The notes under the pieces are model-generated. The model was not told where the DNA came from. It saw only the letters and a program-made list of their open reading frames with translations, and ran no database searches. Source: Holosporales bacterium (GTDB taxonomy: Bacteria > Pseudomonadota > Alphaproteobacteria > BNTO01). Taken from it: a stretch of DNA of 7,946 nucleotides. Where the stretch lies: NCBI GenBank assembly GCA_031273545.1, contig JAISRQ010000080.1:1-7946 (forward strand). The letters are read 5' to 3'. The translations under genes were made by a program, and so were the position numbers. Shown here piece after piece: positions 1 through 5,786 of this stretch. Every line of letters begins with the position of its first letter. Position 1 is the first letter of the stretch.

Positions 1-59
1 CTTTTGCGCGTAATGCACCTATACGAAACGATTGCAGATTTTTCGCAGATCGAGGTAGC

Positions 60-752
60 ATGAGCGAAATCCTGCATTCGCATAATAAACCGGCGCCATC
101 GCACTCGCATAGTGGACAAGAAGTTCCGCGCTCGCCAAATAAACCGGCGCCATCGCCCTCGCGTAATGAACCAGAAGTCCTGAATTCGCACAATGGGCAA
201 GGAGTTCCGCGCTCGCCAAATAGACCAGCACTAGTTTCTGATCCGCAATCTTTGGGGACTCCGCACTACTCAAATCCCCCGCCACTGGGGCGTTACCTCA
301 ATAAATTAGTCGCGCCGATTTACAAGAAAAATGGGTTTTTTTCGGCAGAACTAATCCTGGATTGGAAAAATATTGTCGGCGAAATATATAGCAAACAATG
401 CCGCCCCGTTCGCATATCTGGCTTGCGTCCTCACTGTTGTCTCTACATCGGAGCCTCAAAGTCCGTCGCTGCTCAGCTAACGTACGTCGTCCCGCAATTA
501 CTTGAACGCATTCGGCTATACTTTGGCTCCGCTGTTGTAGAGAGTATCCGTTTCGTTGATGATTTCATGGGAAGCGACCTGTCTGCGGAGCCAAACGCAA
601 ATCCGCCGCCAGTAAATGACGACCAGCAGGGGGCCCAAGATTGCGAGCCTACAGTGCTTTCCGAAGATTTGCAGTCCGTGTACCCGCCCCTCGCGTTCGC
701 GCTAAACAGGTTGGATGCGGCAATAGAACGCGATCGAAATATAGCGAGATAA
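60..752 (+). CDS. DUF721 (DciA-like) protein with repeat-rich N-terminal extension
   Basis: Residues about 78-166 match the DUF721 fold of DciA proteins, which bind the replicative helicase DnaB and help load it at the origin. Landmarks are a basic lead-in (GRYLNKLVAPIYKKNGF), the core DWKNIVGEIYSKQCRPVRISG, and the closing pattern LLERIRLYFGSAVVESIRF. A C-terminal helix (YPPLAFALNRLDAAIERD) resembles the tail of alphaproteobacterial DUF721 proteins. Family members usually begin near residue 75. The first 75 residues here are an added Pro/Ser/Asn/His-rich repeat tract. The ATG at 60 has GAGGT only 3 nt upstream, and the same frame stays open to the left edge, so the true start may lie outside the window. 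The gene converges on dnaA with a 97-bp gap. The domain call is firm; the DciA role is inferred from family. Confidence 0.82.
   Translation: MSEILHSHNKPAPSHSHSGQEVPRSPNKPAPSPSRNEPEVLNSHNGQGVPRSPNRPALVSDPQSLGTPHYSNPPPLGRYLNKLVAPIYKKNGFFSAELILDWKNIVGEIYSKQCRPVRISGLRPHCCLYIGASKSVAAQLTYVVPQLLERIRLYFGSAVVESIRFVDDFMGSDLSAEPNANPPPVNDDQQGAQDCEPTVLSEDLQSVYPPLAFALNRLDAAIERDRNIAR
75..236 (+). repeat. In-frame 27-bp tandem repeat (six 9-residue units)
   Basis: Six consecutive 9-residue units fill codons 6-59 of the DUF721 gene: HSHNKPAPS, HSHSGQEVP, RSPNKPAPS, PSRNEPEVL, NSHNGQGVP and RSPNRPALV. At DNA level, 84-102 and 138-156 are identical (19 bp, 54 bp apart). Positions 114-145 and 195-226 are nearly identical and lie 81 bp apart. 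All offsets are multiples of 27, so no frame is broken. A related piece near 8-15 (GCGTAATG, matching 161-168) in the same frame suggests that the tract continues to the left. The opposite strand is also free of stops here. Confidence 0.85.
244..263 (-). repeat. Dispersed repeat, copy 1 (inside the DUF721 coding region)
   Basis: These 20 bases are the exact reverse complement of 5822-5841. Similarity continues weakly on the far side: both copies, read on the repeat strand, carry AAACT ten bases past the identical block. The copy is in frame in the DUF721 gene (residues around 62-68, DPQSLGT) and directly follows the 27-bp tandem repeats. A perfect 20-base match between two sites in a window this size is not expected by chance. 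Confidence 0.75.
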
Positions 753-849
753 ATCCCACAAAGTTGCGAGCGATTCACCTAAATAAAATTCTATTACTAC
801 CTATGCTCTACTTGTCAGTTATTCGCGTCGCATAAGATTTTACTCCGTT

Positions 850-2637
850 TTACTGCAACGATTTCTTCAACGTATCCAAGTCATGGGCAAACTCCGCGCT
901 AGATTCACACAACTCCATCACCTTTTTTACTGCATAAATCACAGTTGCATGATCGCGCCCACCAAACTTACGCCCTATCTCAGGAAGAGACTTCGTCGTC
1001 AGCTCCTTGCTCAAGTACATCGCAACCTGCCGCGGCCTAGCAAGCGACCTGGCGCGCCGTGGTGACAGCAAGTCCGCCATCTTTATACTAAAAAACTCAC
1101 TTACGCGCTTTTGAATGTCCTCTATCGTGATGAACCGCTCATTCGACCGAAGAACATCCTTCAGCACTTCCTGAGTCGACTCAAGCGTCACATCCCTTCC
1201 CACCAAAAACGCGTGCGCCATGATCCTATTCAACGCGCCCTCTAATTCACGAACATTTGACGTTATCTTCGTCGCAATCAGGTCCAGCACCTCCTTTGGC
1301 ACTTTCAAATTAAGCAGTTCCGCCTTCGATTGCAAAATCCCCAGCCGCAATTCATATGTCGTTGGGTGAATATCCGCAACCAACCCCCATCCTAAACGCG
1401 ACTTCAAACGCTCACCGATGTTCTCCAAATCAGACGGCGACTTATCCGCAGAAATGATAATCTGCCTATTATTGTCAACTAGGGCATTAAACGTGTGAAA
1501 AAATTCTTCCTGAGTTGTTTCTTTGCCGCCAATAAATTGGAAATCGTCAATCATAAGGACATCAACTGAACGAAATTGCTCCTTGAAAGCCATCGTGTCG
1601 TGGAACCTTATCGCGCGAATAAATTGGTACATAAATTTTTCCGCAGACATATACACGACGCGCCGAGACGAATTTTTTTGAAAAATTTTCCATGCAATTG
1701 CGTGCATAAGGTGAGTCTTCCCCAGGCCAACGCCCCCATACAAAAAAAGCGGGTTAAACTGCACATCGTCCGACTCCGCAACACGAGTCGCCGCAGCGTA
1801 CGCAAACTCATTTGGCTTGCCCACGACGAAATTCTCGAATGTAAAGCGTGGATCCAGGAGGTTGCTGTTGTTCTTGGGAAGGGATACGGAGGCCGAGTCA
1901 TCAGAGCTTTCTGGGCGAGGCGTTGCGTCCGTGTCGTTGCTGGAGTTTTCGGCACGGGGTCGCGACTCTATGGAAGGGGGTACGTTCGCTTGAGCTTTTA
2001 AGGAATCCACAGTGATCGCCGTCAATAGCGTAGACGAGTTTTTTTGGGGGGCCGCGGAGTATTTCTGCAAATCCGCATCATTCCTTGATGAATCCGCAGC
2101 GTACTTGGATGAATCGCCCCCAAGCCTTGATGAGTCAGTGTATTTTGATGAATCAGCGGCATGCTTTGAGGAGTCGGCCCCAAGTCTTGACGAGTCTATG
2201 TACTTGGATGAATCGCCCCCAAACCTTGACGAATCCGCGTGCCCCCTTGACGAGTTTGCAGCATCTCCTTTGTTGCTTTCGGCGCTAACTGCAGCCCCGC
2301 CTTTTAATGTGTCCGCTGTAATTGGCGTAATCTCGTAGGGGGAACAATTCTCTGGGTCATTATCCACCATAATGTCTATTGACACTACTTGAGGAACGTA
2401 CTTCTGCCATGTAGAAAGCAACACTTGGCTGTATTGCGTAAGCAAGCGGTCCCGCACGATGCGTTGGCGTGTGCGCATCAACAAAAAACCGTCGTCTAGC
2501 CTGATGGGCGACGCCTTCTCAAACCAGCTTTGGCAACACCCAGGACCGACACGCTTGGCGATGTCTGCGAGTATGTTTACCCACAAACTGTTTATATCTT
2601 GAGAAATGGACTGCTGTGCAAACTCGTACTTAAGCAT
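850..2637 (-). CDS. dnaA: Chromosomal replication initiator protein DnaA
   Basis: DnaA is the AAA+ initiator that binds DnaA boxes at oriC, melts the origin and recruits DnaB. All four domains are present. Domain I (about 15-95) has the LWxxILxxIAKRVG and WF landmarks. Domain II (about 96-258) is a linker. Domain III (about 259-480) has Walker A GGVGLGKTH (301-309), Walker B VLMIDD (360-365), sensor 1 near 393-401, the GERLKSRLGWGL arginine-finger box (408-419) and sensor 2 NVRELEGALNR (461-471). Domain IV ends with the DNA-binding signature GGRDHATVIYA (559-569). At 595 residues it is over 100 longer than most DnaA proteins, because of a repeat-filled linker. The ATG at 2637 is the first possible start, since an in-frame TAA lies a few codons upstream. 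No Shine-Dalgarno sequence is visible; the preceding bases are T-rich. Confidence 0.97.
   Translation of the reverse strand: MLKYEFAQQSISQDINSLWVNILADIAKRVGPGCCQSWFEKASPIRLDDGFLLMRTRQRIVRDRLLTQYSQVLLSTWQKYVPQVVSIDIMVDNDPENCSPYEITPITADTLKGGAAVSAESNKGDAANSSRGHADSSRFGGDSSKYIDSSRLGADSSKHAADSSKYTDSSRLGGDSSKYAADSSRNDADLQKYSAAPQKNSSTLLTAITVDSLKAQANVPPSIESRPRAENSSNDTDATPRPESSDDSASVSLPKNNSNLLDPRFTFENFVVGKPNEFAYAAATRVAESDDVQFNPLFLYGGVGLGKTHLMHAIAWKIFQKNSSRRVVYMSAEKFMYQFIRAIRFHDTMAFKEQFRSVDVLMIDDFQFIGGKETTQEEFFHTFNALVDNNRQIIISADKSPSDLENIGERLKSRLGWGLVADIHPTTYELRLGILQSKAELLNLKVPKEVLDLIATKITSNVRELEGALNRIMAHAFLVGRDVTLESTQEVLKDVLRSNERFITIEDIQKRVSEFFSIKMADLLSPRRARSLARPRQVAMYLSKELTTKSLPEIGRKFGGRDHATVIYAVKKVMELCESSAEFAHDLDTLKKSLQ
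2074..2235 (-). repeat. Tandem DSS-motif repeat in the DnaA linker domain
   Basis: DnaA residues 135-188 consist of eight tandem units of 6 or 7 residues, each beginning DSS: DSSRFGG, DSSKYI, DSSRLGA, DSSKHAA, DSSKYT, DSSRLGG, DSSKYAA and DSSRNDA. The pattern DSSRLG / DSSK / DSSK hints at a higher-order unit of about 20 residues. The DNA is repetitive too, so the opposite strand carries long but spurious open frames. The tract is hydrophilic and lies wholly in domain II, the linker region that is least constrained in DnaA. Confidence 0.9.
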
Positions 2638-2650
2638 ATGGCAAAAAAAA

Positions 2651-2791
2651 TTAACGGAGCGCTCTAAGCATTGATATTAGTACATGTTTGGGGTTTCTAG
2701 GTACTATATTATTTTTATTTTTTTTGTCCCCATTTTCCGTTCCTAGTTCGCAATCTTTGAAGGTCTCGTACATACCCGCGCTATTACTCAT
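2651..2791 (-). CDS. Doubtful 46-residue ORF upstream of dnaA
   Basis: An ATG at 2791 opens a 46-codon frame that ends in TAA 13 bp before the dnaA start, on the same strand. A second in-frame ATG lies at codon 7. The product is charged and rich in Lys and Asn (for example GDKKNKNNIVPRNPK) and matches no family I know. Its start region (YETFKDCEL) is translated from copy 3 of the dispersed repeat. No clear Shine-Dalgarno sequence precedes it, and the candidate dnaA promoter lies inside it. It is more likely leader DNA than a gene; recorded because it is intact and co-oriented with dnaA. Confidence 0.15.
   Translation of the reverse strand: MSNSAGMYETFKDCELGTENGDKKNKNNIVPRNPKHVLISMLRALR
2703..2730 (-). 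promoter_or_regulatory. Candidate dnaA promoter
   Basis: On the minus strand GGGACA (2725-2730) and TATAGT (2703-2708) are separated by 16 bp of A/T-rich DNA. The -10 hexamer matches consensus at five of six positions and the -35 at four. Transcription would start near 2696, giving a leader of about 60 nt before the dnaA ATG. Confidence 0.35.
2746..2777 (-). repeat. Dispersed repeat, copy 3 (upstream of dnaA)
   Basis: Read on the minus strand, this segment has CAAAGATTGCGAAC, identical to 5831-5844. It is preceded by GTATGTACGAGACC, which aligns with GAGTGTACAGACC at 5811-5823. It keeps the centre and right arm of the palindrome seen at 5787-5844. It has lost the left arm and the GGAGTCCC block. 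Confidence 0.6.
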
Positions 2792-2835
2792 TTCTATTAA
2801 TGAAAGTAGCAAAATTATTACATTCTTGATCTAGA

Positions 2836-2860
2836 ATGCAATACCTATTTACTATTGCAT
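2836..2860. promoter_or_regulatory. Perfect 8-bp inverted repeat between divergent genes
   Basis: ATGCAATA (2836-2843) and TATTGCAT (2853-2860) are exact reverse complements around a 9-bp spacer. The site lies in the spacer between dnaA and the Sel1 lipoprotein gene, 53 bp upstream of the latter's start. On the minus strand TTGCAT (2836-2841) followed 16 bp later by AATAAT (2814-2819) is a possible second dnaA promoter. On the plus strand TATTAT (2872-2877) is a possible -10 for the lipoprotein gene. The position suits an operator, but no regulator can be named. Confidence 0.35.
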
Positions 2861-2913
2861 GTTGTCTGTAGTATTATTTATTTATAGGGGATATTATTAA
2901 GGGTTGTATTACC

Positions 2914-3564
2914 ATGCAAGTATTTTTAAAATTGTGCTCTGGAGTGGCCGTGATGTTGATTACAGGTTGTACCACTGTGACAAAAGAGAGCGCCACCAAG
3001 GAGCCTGTTGCAGAGGTCAAACCGCAAAGTCCGCAAATGGCCCCCGTCATTGCCGACCTTCCTCCTGCAAAGGTGATAAAGGTCGTGTCTGATGACAAAA
3101 GTCTCAGTGTAGACGAGATTGTCTCTCTTGCCGAAAAGTATTACAACGGAATTGGCGTTTCACAAGATATTGCGAAAGGGCTCTCCTACTTTGTTCAGGC
3201 AGCGGATCTCGGAAGCGGATATGCATGCAGGCGCCTAGGGATCGAGTATAGCGACTTCGCGTTCGACGACAAAACGCCGCGGGATGATGCCAAGGCACGT
3301 GCATGGCTGGAAAAAGGGGCTCAATTAGGAGACGCGGATGCAACGTATTACCTTTCCGAATTCGTTTATGAGGGACGAGGCGGACCAAAGGATCCTGCGC
3401 GAGCATCAAAGCTGTTGATACAAGCGGCCAACATGAAAAGCCAAGGAGCCGCACACAGGGCGCTGAAGCTTGCACGAGGCGGAAGTCTGTCTATTTCGAA
3501 GGAAGAACAGAAAAACTTTTTCGCATTAGACAAGAATTTGCAGCTTAACATTCTTGCTAGGTAG
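2914..3564 (+). CDS. Sel1-repeat lipoprotein
   Basis: The N-terminus is a lipoprotein signal: a short hydrophobic stretch ending in the lipobox L-I-T-G-C, with Cys19 as the lipidation site. A Pro/Lys-rich linker follows (about 20-62). The rest is three degenerate Sel1-like (TPR-related) repeats at about 68-100, 102-141 and 142-178, with hallmarks AEKYYNGIGVSQDIAKGLSY, RAWLEKGAQLGDADATYYLS and YEGRGGPKDPARASKLLIQAA. Such repeats form helical scaffolds for protein contacts. A membrane-anchored periplasmic or outer-membrane adaptor is the natural reading, with no partner identified. AAGGG at 2899-2903 lies 10 nt before the ATG. The gene is divergent from dnaA and has no obvious co-transcribed neighbour or strong terminator. 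It could be host-interaction related, as some Sel1 proteins of intracellular bacteria are, but nothing here shows that. Confidence 0.88.
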   Translation: MQVFLKLCSGVAVMLITGCTTVTKESATKEPVAEVKPQSPQMAPVIADLPPAKVIKVVSDDKSLSVDEIVSLAEKYYNGIGVSQDIAKGLSYFVQAADLGSGYACRRLGIEYSDFAFDDKTPRDDAKARAWLEKGAQLGDADATYYLSEFVYEGRGGPKDPARASKLLIQAANMKSQGAAHRALKLARGGSLSISKEEQKNFFALDKNLQLNILAR

Positions 3565-3989
3565 GTCAGGTCGCTCCATTTTTTGTAGGGCTTCGGATTT
3601 TTGAGCAGAACAGGTGCTTGCAATTCCTTCATTTTTGGTTAGAGGTTTTTGTAAGACTGTGAGAGTATGCTATCTTGTGATGTCCTTGGGGTTGTACGAA
3701 TCCTTGGGTAAGCTTTGACAGCTCCGGAGAAGTTGTGCGAGCTCTAAGGTTCGGAACTTCCAGTAGTTCTAAAGGAAGTTGGAAGCCTTTTGTCTTTTTA
3801 TGTGTGTTTTGGTACAATGCCAGTGTGGTCGCGTGGAGCAGTAACGTCTGCCCATAAAGCTGAAGGGGCGATGCAATGAGGCTCATTTTAGCGTAAGTAA
3901 GCAGAAAAGGCTTATGTTGTGGACGGTTAGGTTGGGGGCTATTCGGCAAGTCTGTTGCGTAGCGCGTTTTTGTAATGGCAGGAACATAA
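3565..3989. other. Stretch without a supportable gene
   Basis: No frame on either strand looks convincingly coding. The longest opposite-strand frame (3629-3949) needs a TTG start and gives a low-complexity protein. The DNA contains several short inverted repeats: AACTTCC/GGAAGTT at 3755-3761 and 3774-3780, and AGCTC/GAGCT near 3720-3742. It also has a direct CCTTGGG repeat and a promoter near its right end. A structured RNA is possible. I looked for RNase P RNA, tmRNA and tRNA hallmarks and found none. Confidence 0.4.
3790..3818 (+). promoter_or_regulatory. Sigma70-type promoter for the 3.8-4.2 kb transcript
   Basis: TTGTCT (3790-3795) and TACAAT (3813-3818) are separated by exactly 17 bp, one of the best promoter matches in the window. 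Transcription would begin near 3825 and could run to the intrinsic terminator at 4209-4233, giving an RNA of about 410 nt with a leader of some 165 nt before the small ORF at 3991. Confidence 0.55.
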
Positions 3990-3990
3990 T

Positions 3991-4176
3991 ATGAGTCGTA
4001 TTCGAATGTTTGCAGCGTTTTTTCAGAGAAATTTCGTGACAGTCTCTATCGCTACTTTTTTTATAGGAAGTTTGAGTGCCGGGCTTATACGAAAAAAACA
4101 CTCGTGGAAACATTTTCATAACAAAATTGAGAGGTCTATCGTTACGCGTGGTAGTGGTGAAGTGCAGATTCGATGA
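3991..4176 (+). CDS. Small single-helix membrane protein candidate
   Basis: This 61-residue ORF has one hydrophobic segment (about residues 15-33, FVTVSIATFFIGSLSAGLI). It is followed at once by a strongly basic tail (RKKHSWKHFHNKIER) and preceded by three arginines. I recognise no family. Support for expression is good for such a short ORF: AGGA at 3981-3984 lies 6 nt before the ATG, a sound promoter is upstream at 3790-3818 and an intrinsic terminator sits 33 bp past the stop. A 26-codon upstream frame (ATG at 3914) ends in a TGA that overlaps this ATG as ATGA, which could couple translation. Positive charge on both sides of the helix leaves its orientation unclear. It may instead be a by-product of a non-coding transcript. 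Confidence 0.45.
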   Translation: MSRIRMFAAFFQRNFVTVSIATFFIGSLSAGLIRKKHSWKHFHNKIERSIVTRGSGEVQIR

Positions 4177-4208
4177 GTCTATAGACGTTGTCCAAGTAAC
4201 GCAGTGTG

Positions 4209-4233
4209 GGGGAGCTTGGCTCCCCTGTTTTTT
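4209..4233 (+). terminator. Rho-independent terminator
   Basis: GGGGAGC (4209-4215) and GCTCCCC (4219-4225) form a perfect 7-bp GC-rich stem with a TTG loop. It is followed by TG and six T residues (4228-4233). It closes the transcript carrying the small ORF at 3991-4176 and separates it from the racemase-like gene downstream. Confidence 0.9.
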
Positions 4234-4263
4234 ATGACTTGGAACAGATCCTTAAAAAAAATC

Positions 4264-4297
4264 AATCAAATATTCAAATATTACTTTCCATTTGATT
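4264..4297. repeat. AT-rich inverted repeat upstream of the racemase-like gene
   Basis: AATCAAAT (4264-4271) and ATTTGATT (4290-4297) are exact reverse complements with an 18-bp spacer, about 55-85 bp upstream of the ATG at 4351. It could be a regulator site. In DNA this AT-rich it could also be chance. No convincing -35/-10 pair was found for the gene. Confidence 0.25.
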
Positions 4298-4350
4298 ATA
4301 TATTGAATACACTCAAGGCGTGGTTTTGATAGTAGACGAGATGGTATATT

Positions 4351-5754
4351 ATGCACATATTAAAATGCAGTTACATGGGGTTCTTGCTAGCGAATTGTCA
4401 GGTGATTTCGTCTGCTGTCGCTCAAGATCCTTTTCATAGTAGCTTTAGTTATGGTGATCCCAATGAGCTGGGCCACGATAAACGCATCCCTCCAAACAAT
4501 GCATTGAATTCTGTGAACTTGGTCAGGAGCATGAATCAGTATCGCAAAGAGCGTGCTGGCCGCGGCGTTAACGCGCGCCAAGCATGGATGAGCGTTGATA
4601 TCGCGACAATTCAAAAGAACTTTAAAATATATCAGAGGGCCTTAAAGCCAACAGTCTGCGCAGCCGTGCTGAAAAGTAACGCATACGGTTTCGGTGCAGC
4701 TAAAATCGCTCCAGCGTTGTACAGTGTTGGGGCTCGCCACTTTTTTGTGTCCACTATCCCCGAAGCAATTGAAATTGCTGCAGCCATCGCGAATGTACCA
4801 GAGAGGGACCTAGTCAGCGCAATCAATGATAATGCGAACAAGCGGGTTCCGTCTTATGACAAAAGTGGCTACAATATATTCGTTTTATCAAGGTGTAGTG
4901 ATGACTGGCTATCAATGTACAAATTTAAATTCATTCCATCGCTTAACTCTTTAAACGAGGTGCACAGATATAACGAATTTGCAAAAAGCCAGAAAGAAGT
5001 GCTTCCAGCAGTTTTGCACATCGATACAGGAATGAATAGCTATGCGGTAAACCCACGCGATTTCAGTAAGTTCTGTACCTCACATAAGAATTGTGAATTT
5101 AAATTCATTGAATGGCGCTATTTTATGTCACACCCAGTTTCCATGGACCCTGAAAATTACACATCGGGAGTTCAGCGACAGAGGGTGCTGGGAATTAGAG
5201 GAATGTTCCCAAATATTCCATTTTCTTTTGCAAGCTCGTATTGGACGAAATATGGATTGAGCACAGGGAGGGACTGGTTATTCGATATGGTACGCATTGG
5301 TTCGGGGTTATATGGAATTGGCGAATGCTTAGATGGCGTTAAGTTTTGCGCAAAGCTTAAAGTGAAAATCCTACAGATCCAAGACGTTCCTAAAGACGTT
5401 CCAGTAGGTTACGAATCTAATTATATCCCGCAACACGATATGCGAATCGCGATTATTGCATGCGGATATCAACAAGGTTTGATGCATAATGGGGATGTGC
5501 GTATTGGAAGGGATACTGCTAGTATTATTGATTTGTGTCAGAATACGGCGTTCGTAGACGTAACACATATAAAAAACGTAACTACTTGCGATGTTGCTAG
5601 TATAGAAGGTGAACACTTACGTACTTGTGCAGAGATGCATTGCCGATCAATCGAAACCGGAATAGAACGAGTATGGATAGAGGACAGTTTCACGCGAGAC
5701 GAATCAACAGAGACTGTCTCACCGCCTACTACTCCTTCAGTACACGAGAAATAG
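4351..5754 (+). CDS. Exported alanine-racemase-like PLP enzyme
   Basis: The protein has the alanine racemase fold: PLP barrel from about residue 78, then the C-terminal beta domain. VLKSNAYGFG (106-115) holds the PLP lysine Lys108. MVRIGSGLYG (313-322) keeps the arginine that contacts the PLP ring nitrogen. VGYESNY (352-358) keeps the catalytic tyrosine, probably Tyr354. The first 24 residues form a Sec-type signal with an AVA|Q cleavage site, and about 50 linker residues follow, so it should act in the periplasm, unlike housekeeping Alr. Periplasmic relatives include broad-specificity racemases. At 467 residues it exceeds the usual 360-410. Several usual residues are replaced: the carbamylated Lys by His223, the PLP-contact Arg by Ser230, and the Met-Asp pair by Gln397-Asn398. 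Racemase activity and substrate are therefore uncertain. A second start at Met9 would shorten the signal. Confidence 0.78.
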   Translation: MHILKCSYMGFLLANCQVISSAVAQDPFHSSFSYGDPNELGHDKRIPPNNALNSVNLVRSMNQYRKERAGRGVNARQAWMSVDIATIQKNFKIYQRALKPTVCAAVLKSNAYGFGAAKIAPALYSVGARHFFVSTIPEAIEIAAAIANVPERDLVSAINDNANKRVPSYDKSGYNIFVLSRCSDDWLSMYKFKFIPSLNSLNEVHRYNEFAKSQKEVLPAVLHIDTGMNSYAVNPRDFSKFCTSHKNCEFKFIEWRYFMSHPVSMDPENYTSGVQRQRVLGIRGMFPNIPFSFASSYWTKYGLSTGRDWLFDMVRIGSGLYGIGECLDGVKFCAKLKVKILQIQDVPKDVPVGYESNYIPQHDMRIAIIACGYQQGLMHNGDVRIGRDTASIIDLCQNTAFVDVTHIKNVTTCDVASIEGEHLRTCAEMHCRSIETGIERVWIEDSFTRDESTETVSPPTTPSVHEK

Positions 5755-5786
5755 AGGAAGGGGTGTCAGCGTTCGTTTGGTAAAAA

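Noticed and set aside
19..285. 88-residue minus-strand frame across the DUF721 repeat tract
   Set aside because: It lies opposite a recognisable coding region, and its openness follows from a 27-bp repeat without stops. No conserved domain is visible. Its similarity to a frame at 5791-6015 comes from the shared 20-bp repeat.
2012..2338. 108-residue plus-strand frame opposite the DnaA linker
   Set aside because: It is a shadow of the DSS repeat, and DnaA is certain on the other strand.
2638..2913. Replication origin next to dnaA
   Set aside because: No consensus DnaA box (TTATNCACA) was seen in the spacer. The nearest match, TTATCCGCA at 1442-1450, is a single site inside dnaA. No box cluster supports an origin.
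3755..3796. Terminator for the Sel1 lipoprotein gene
   Set aside because: The 7-bp inverted repeat has a 12-nt loop, is AT-rich, lies nearly 200 bp past the stop, and the T-rich run begins several bases after the stem.
3629..3949. 106-residue minus-strand frame
   Set aside because: It needs a TTG start, is low in complexity, has no recognisable motif, and runs against a good plus-strand promoter at 3790-3818.
3883..4119. 78-residue minus-strand frame
   Set aside because: It overlaps the better-supported small plus-strand ORF, has no domain, and is antisense to the promoter-terminator unit.
3825..4233. RNase P RNA or tmRNA in the ~410-nt transcript
   Set aside because: The length fits, but the conserved RNase P segment GAGGAAAGTCC, a CCACCA end and a tmRNA tag reading frame are all missing.
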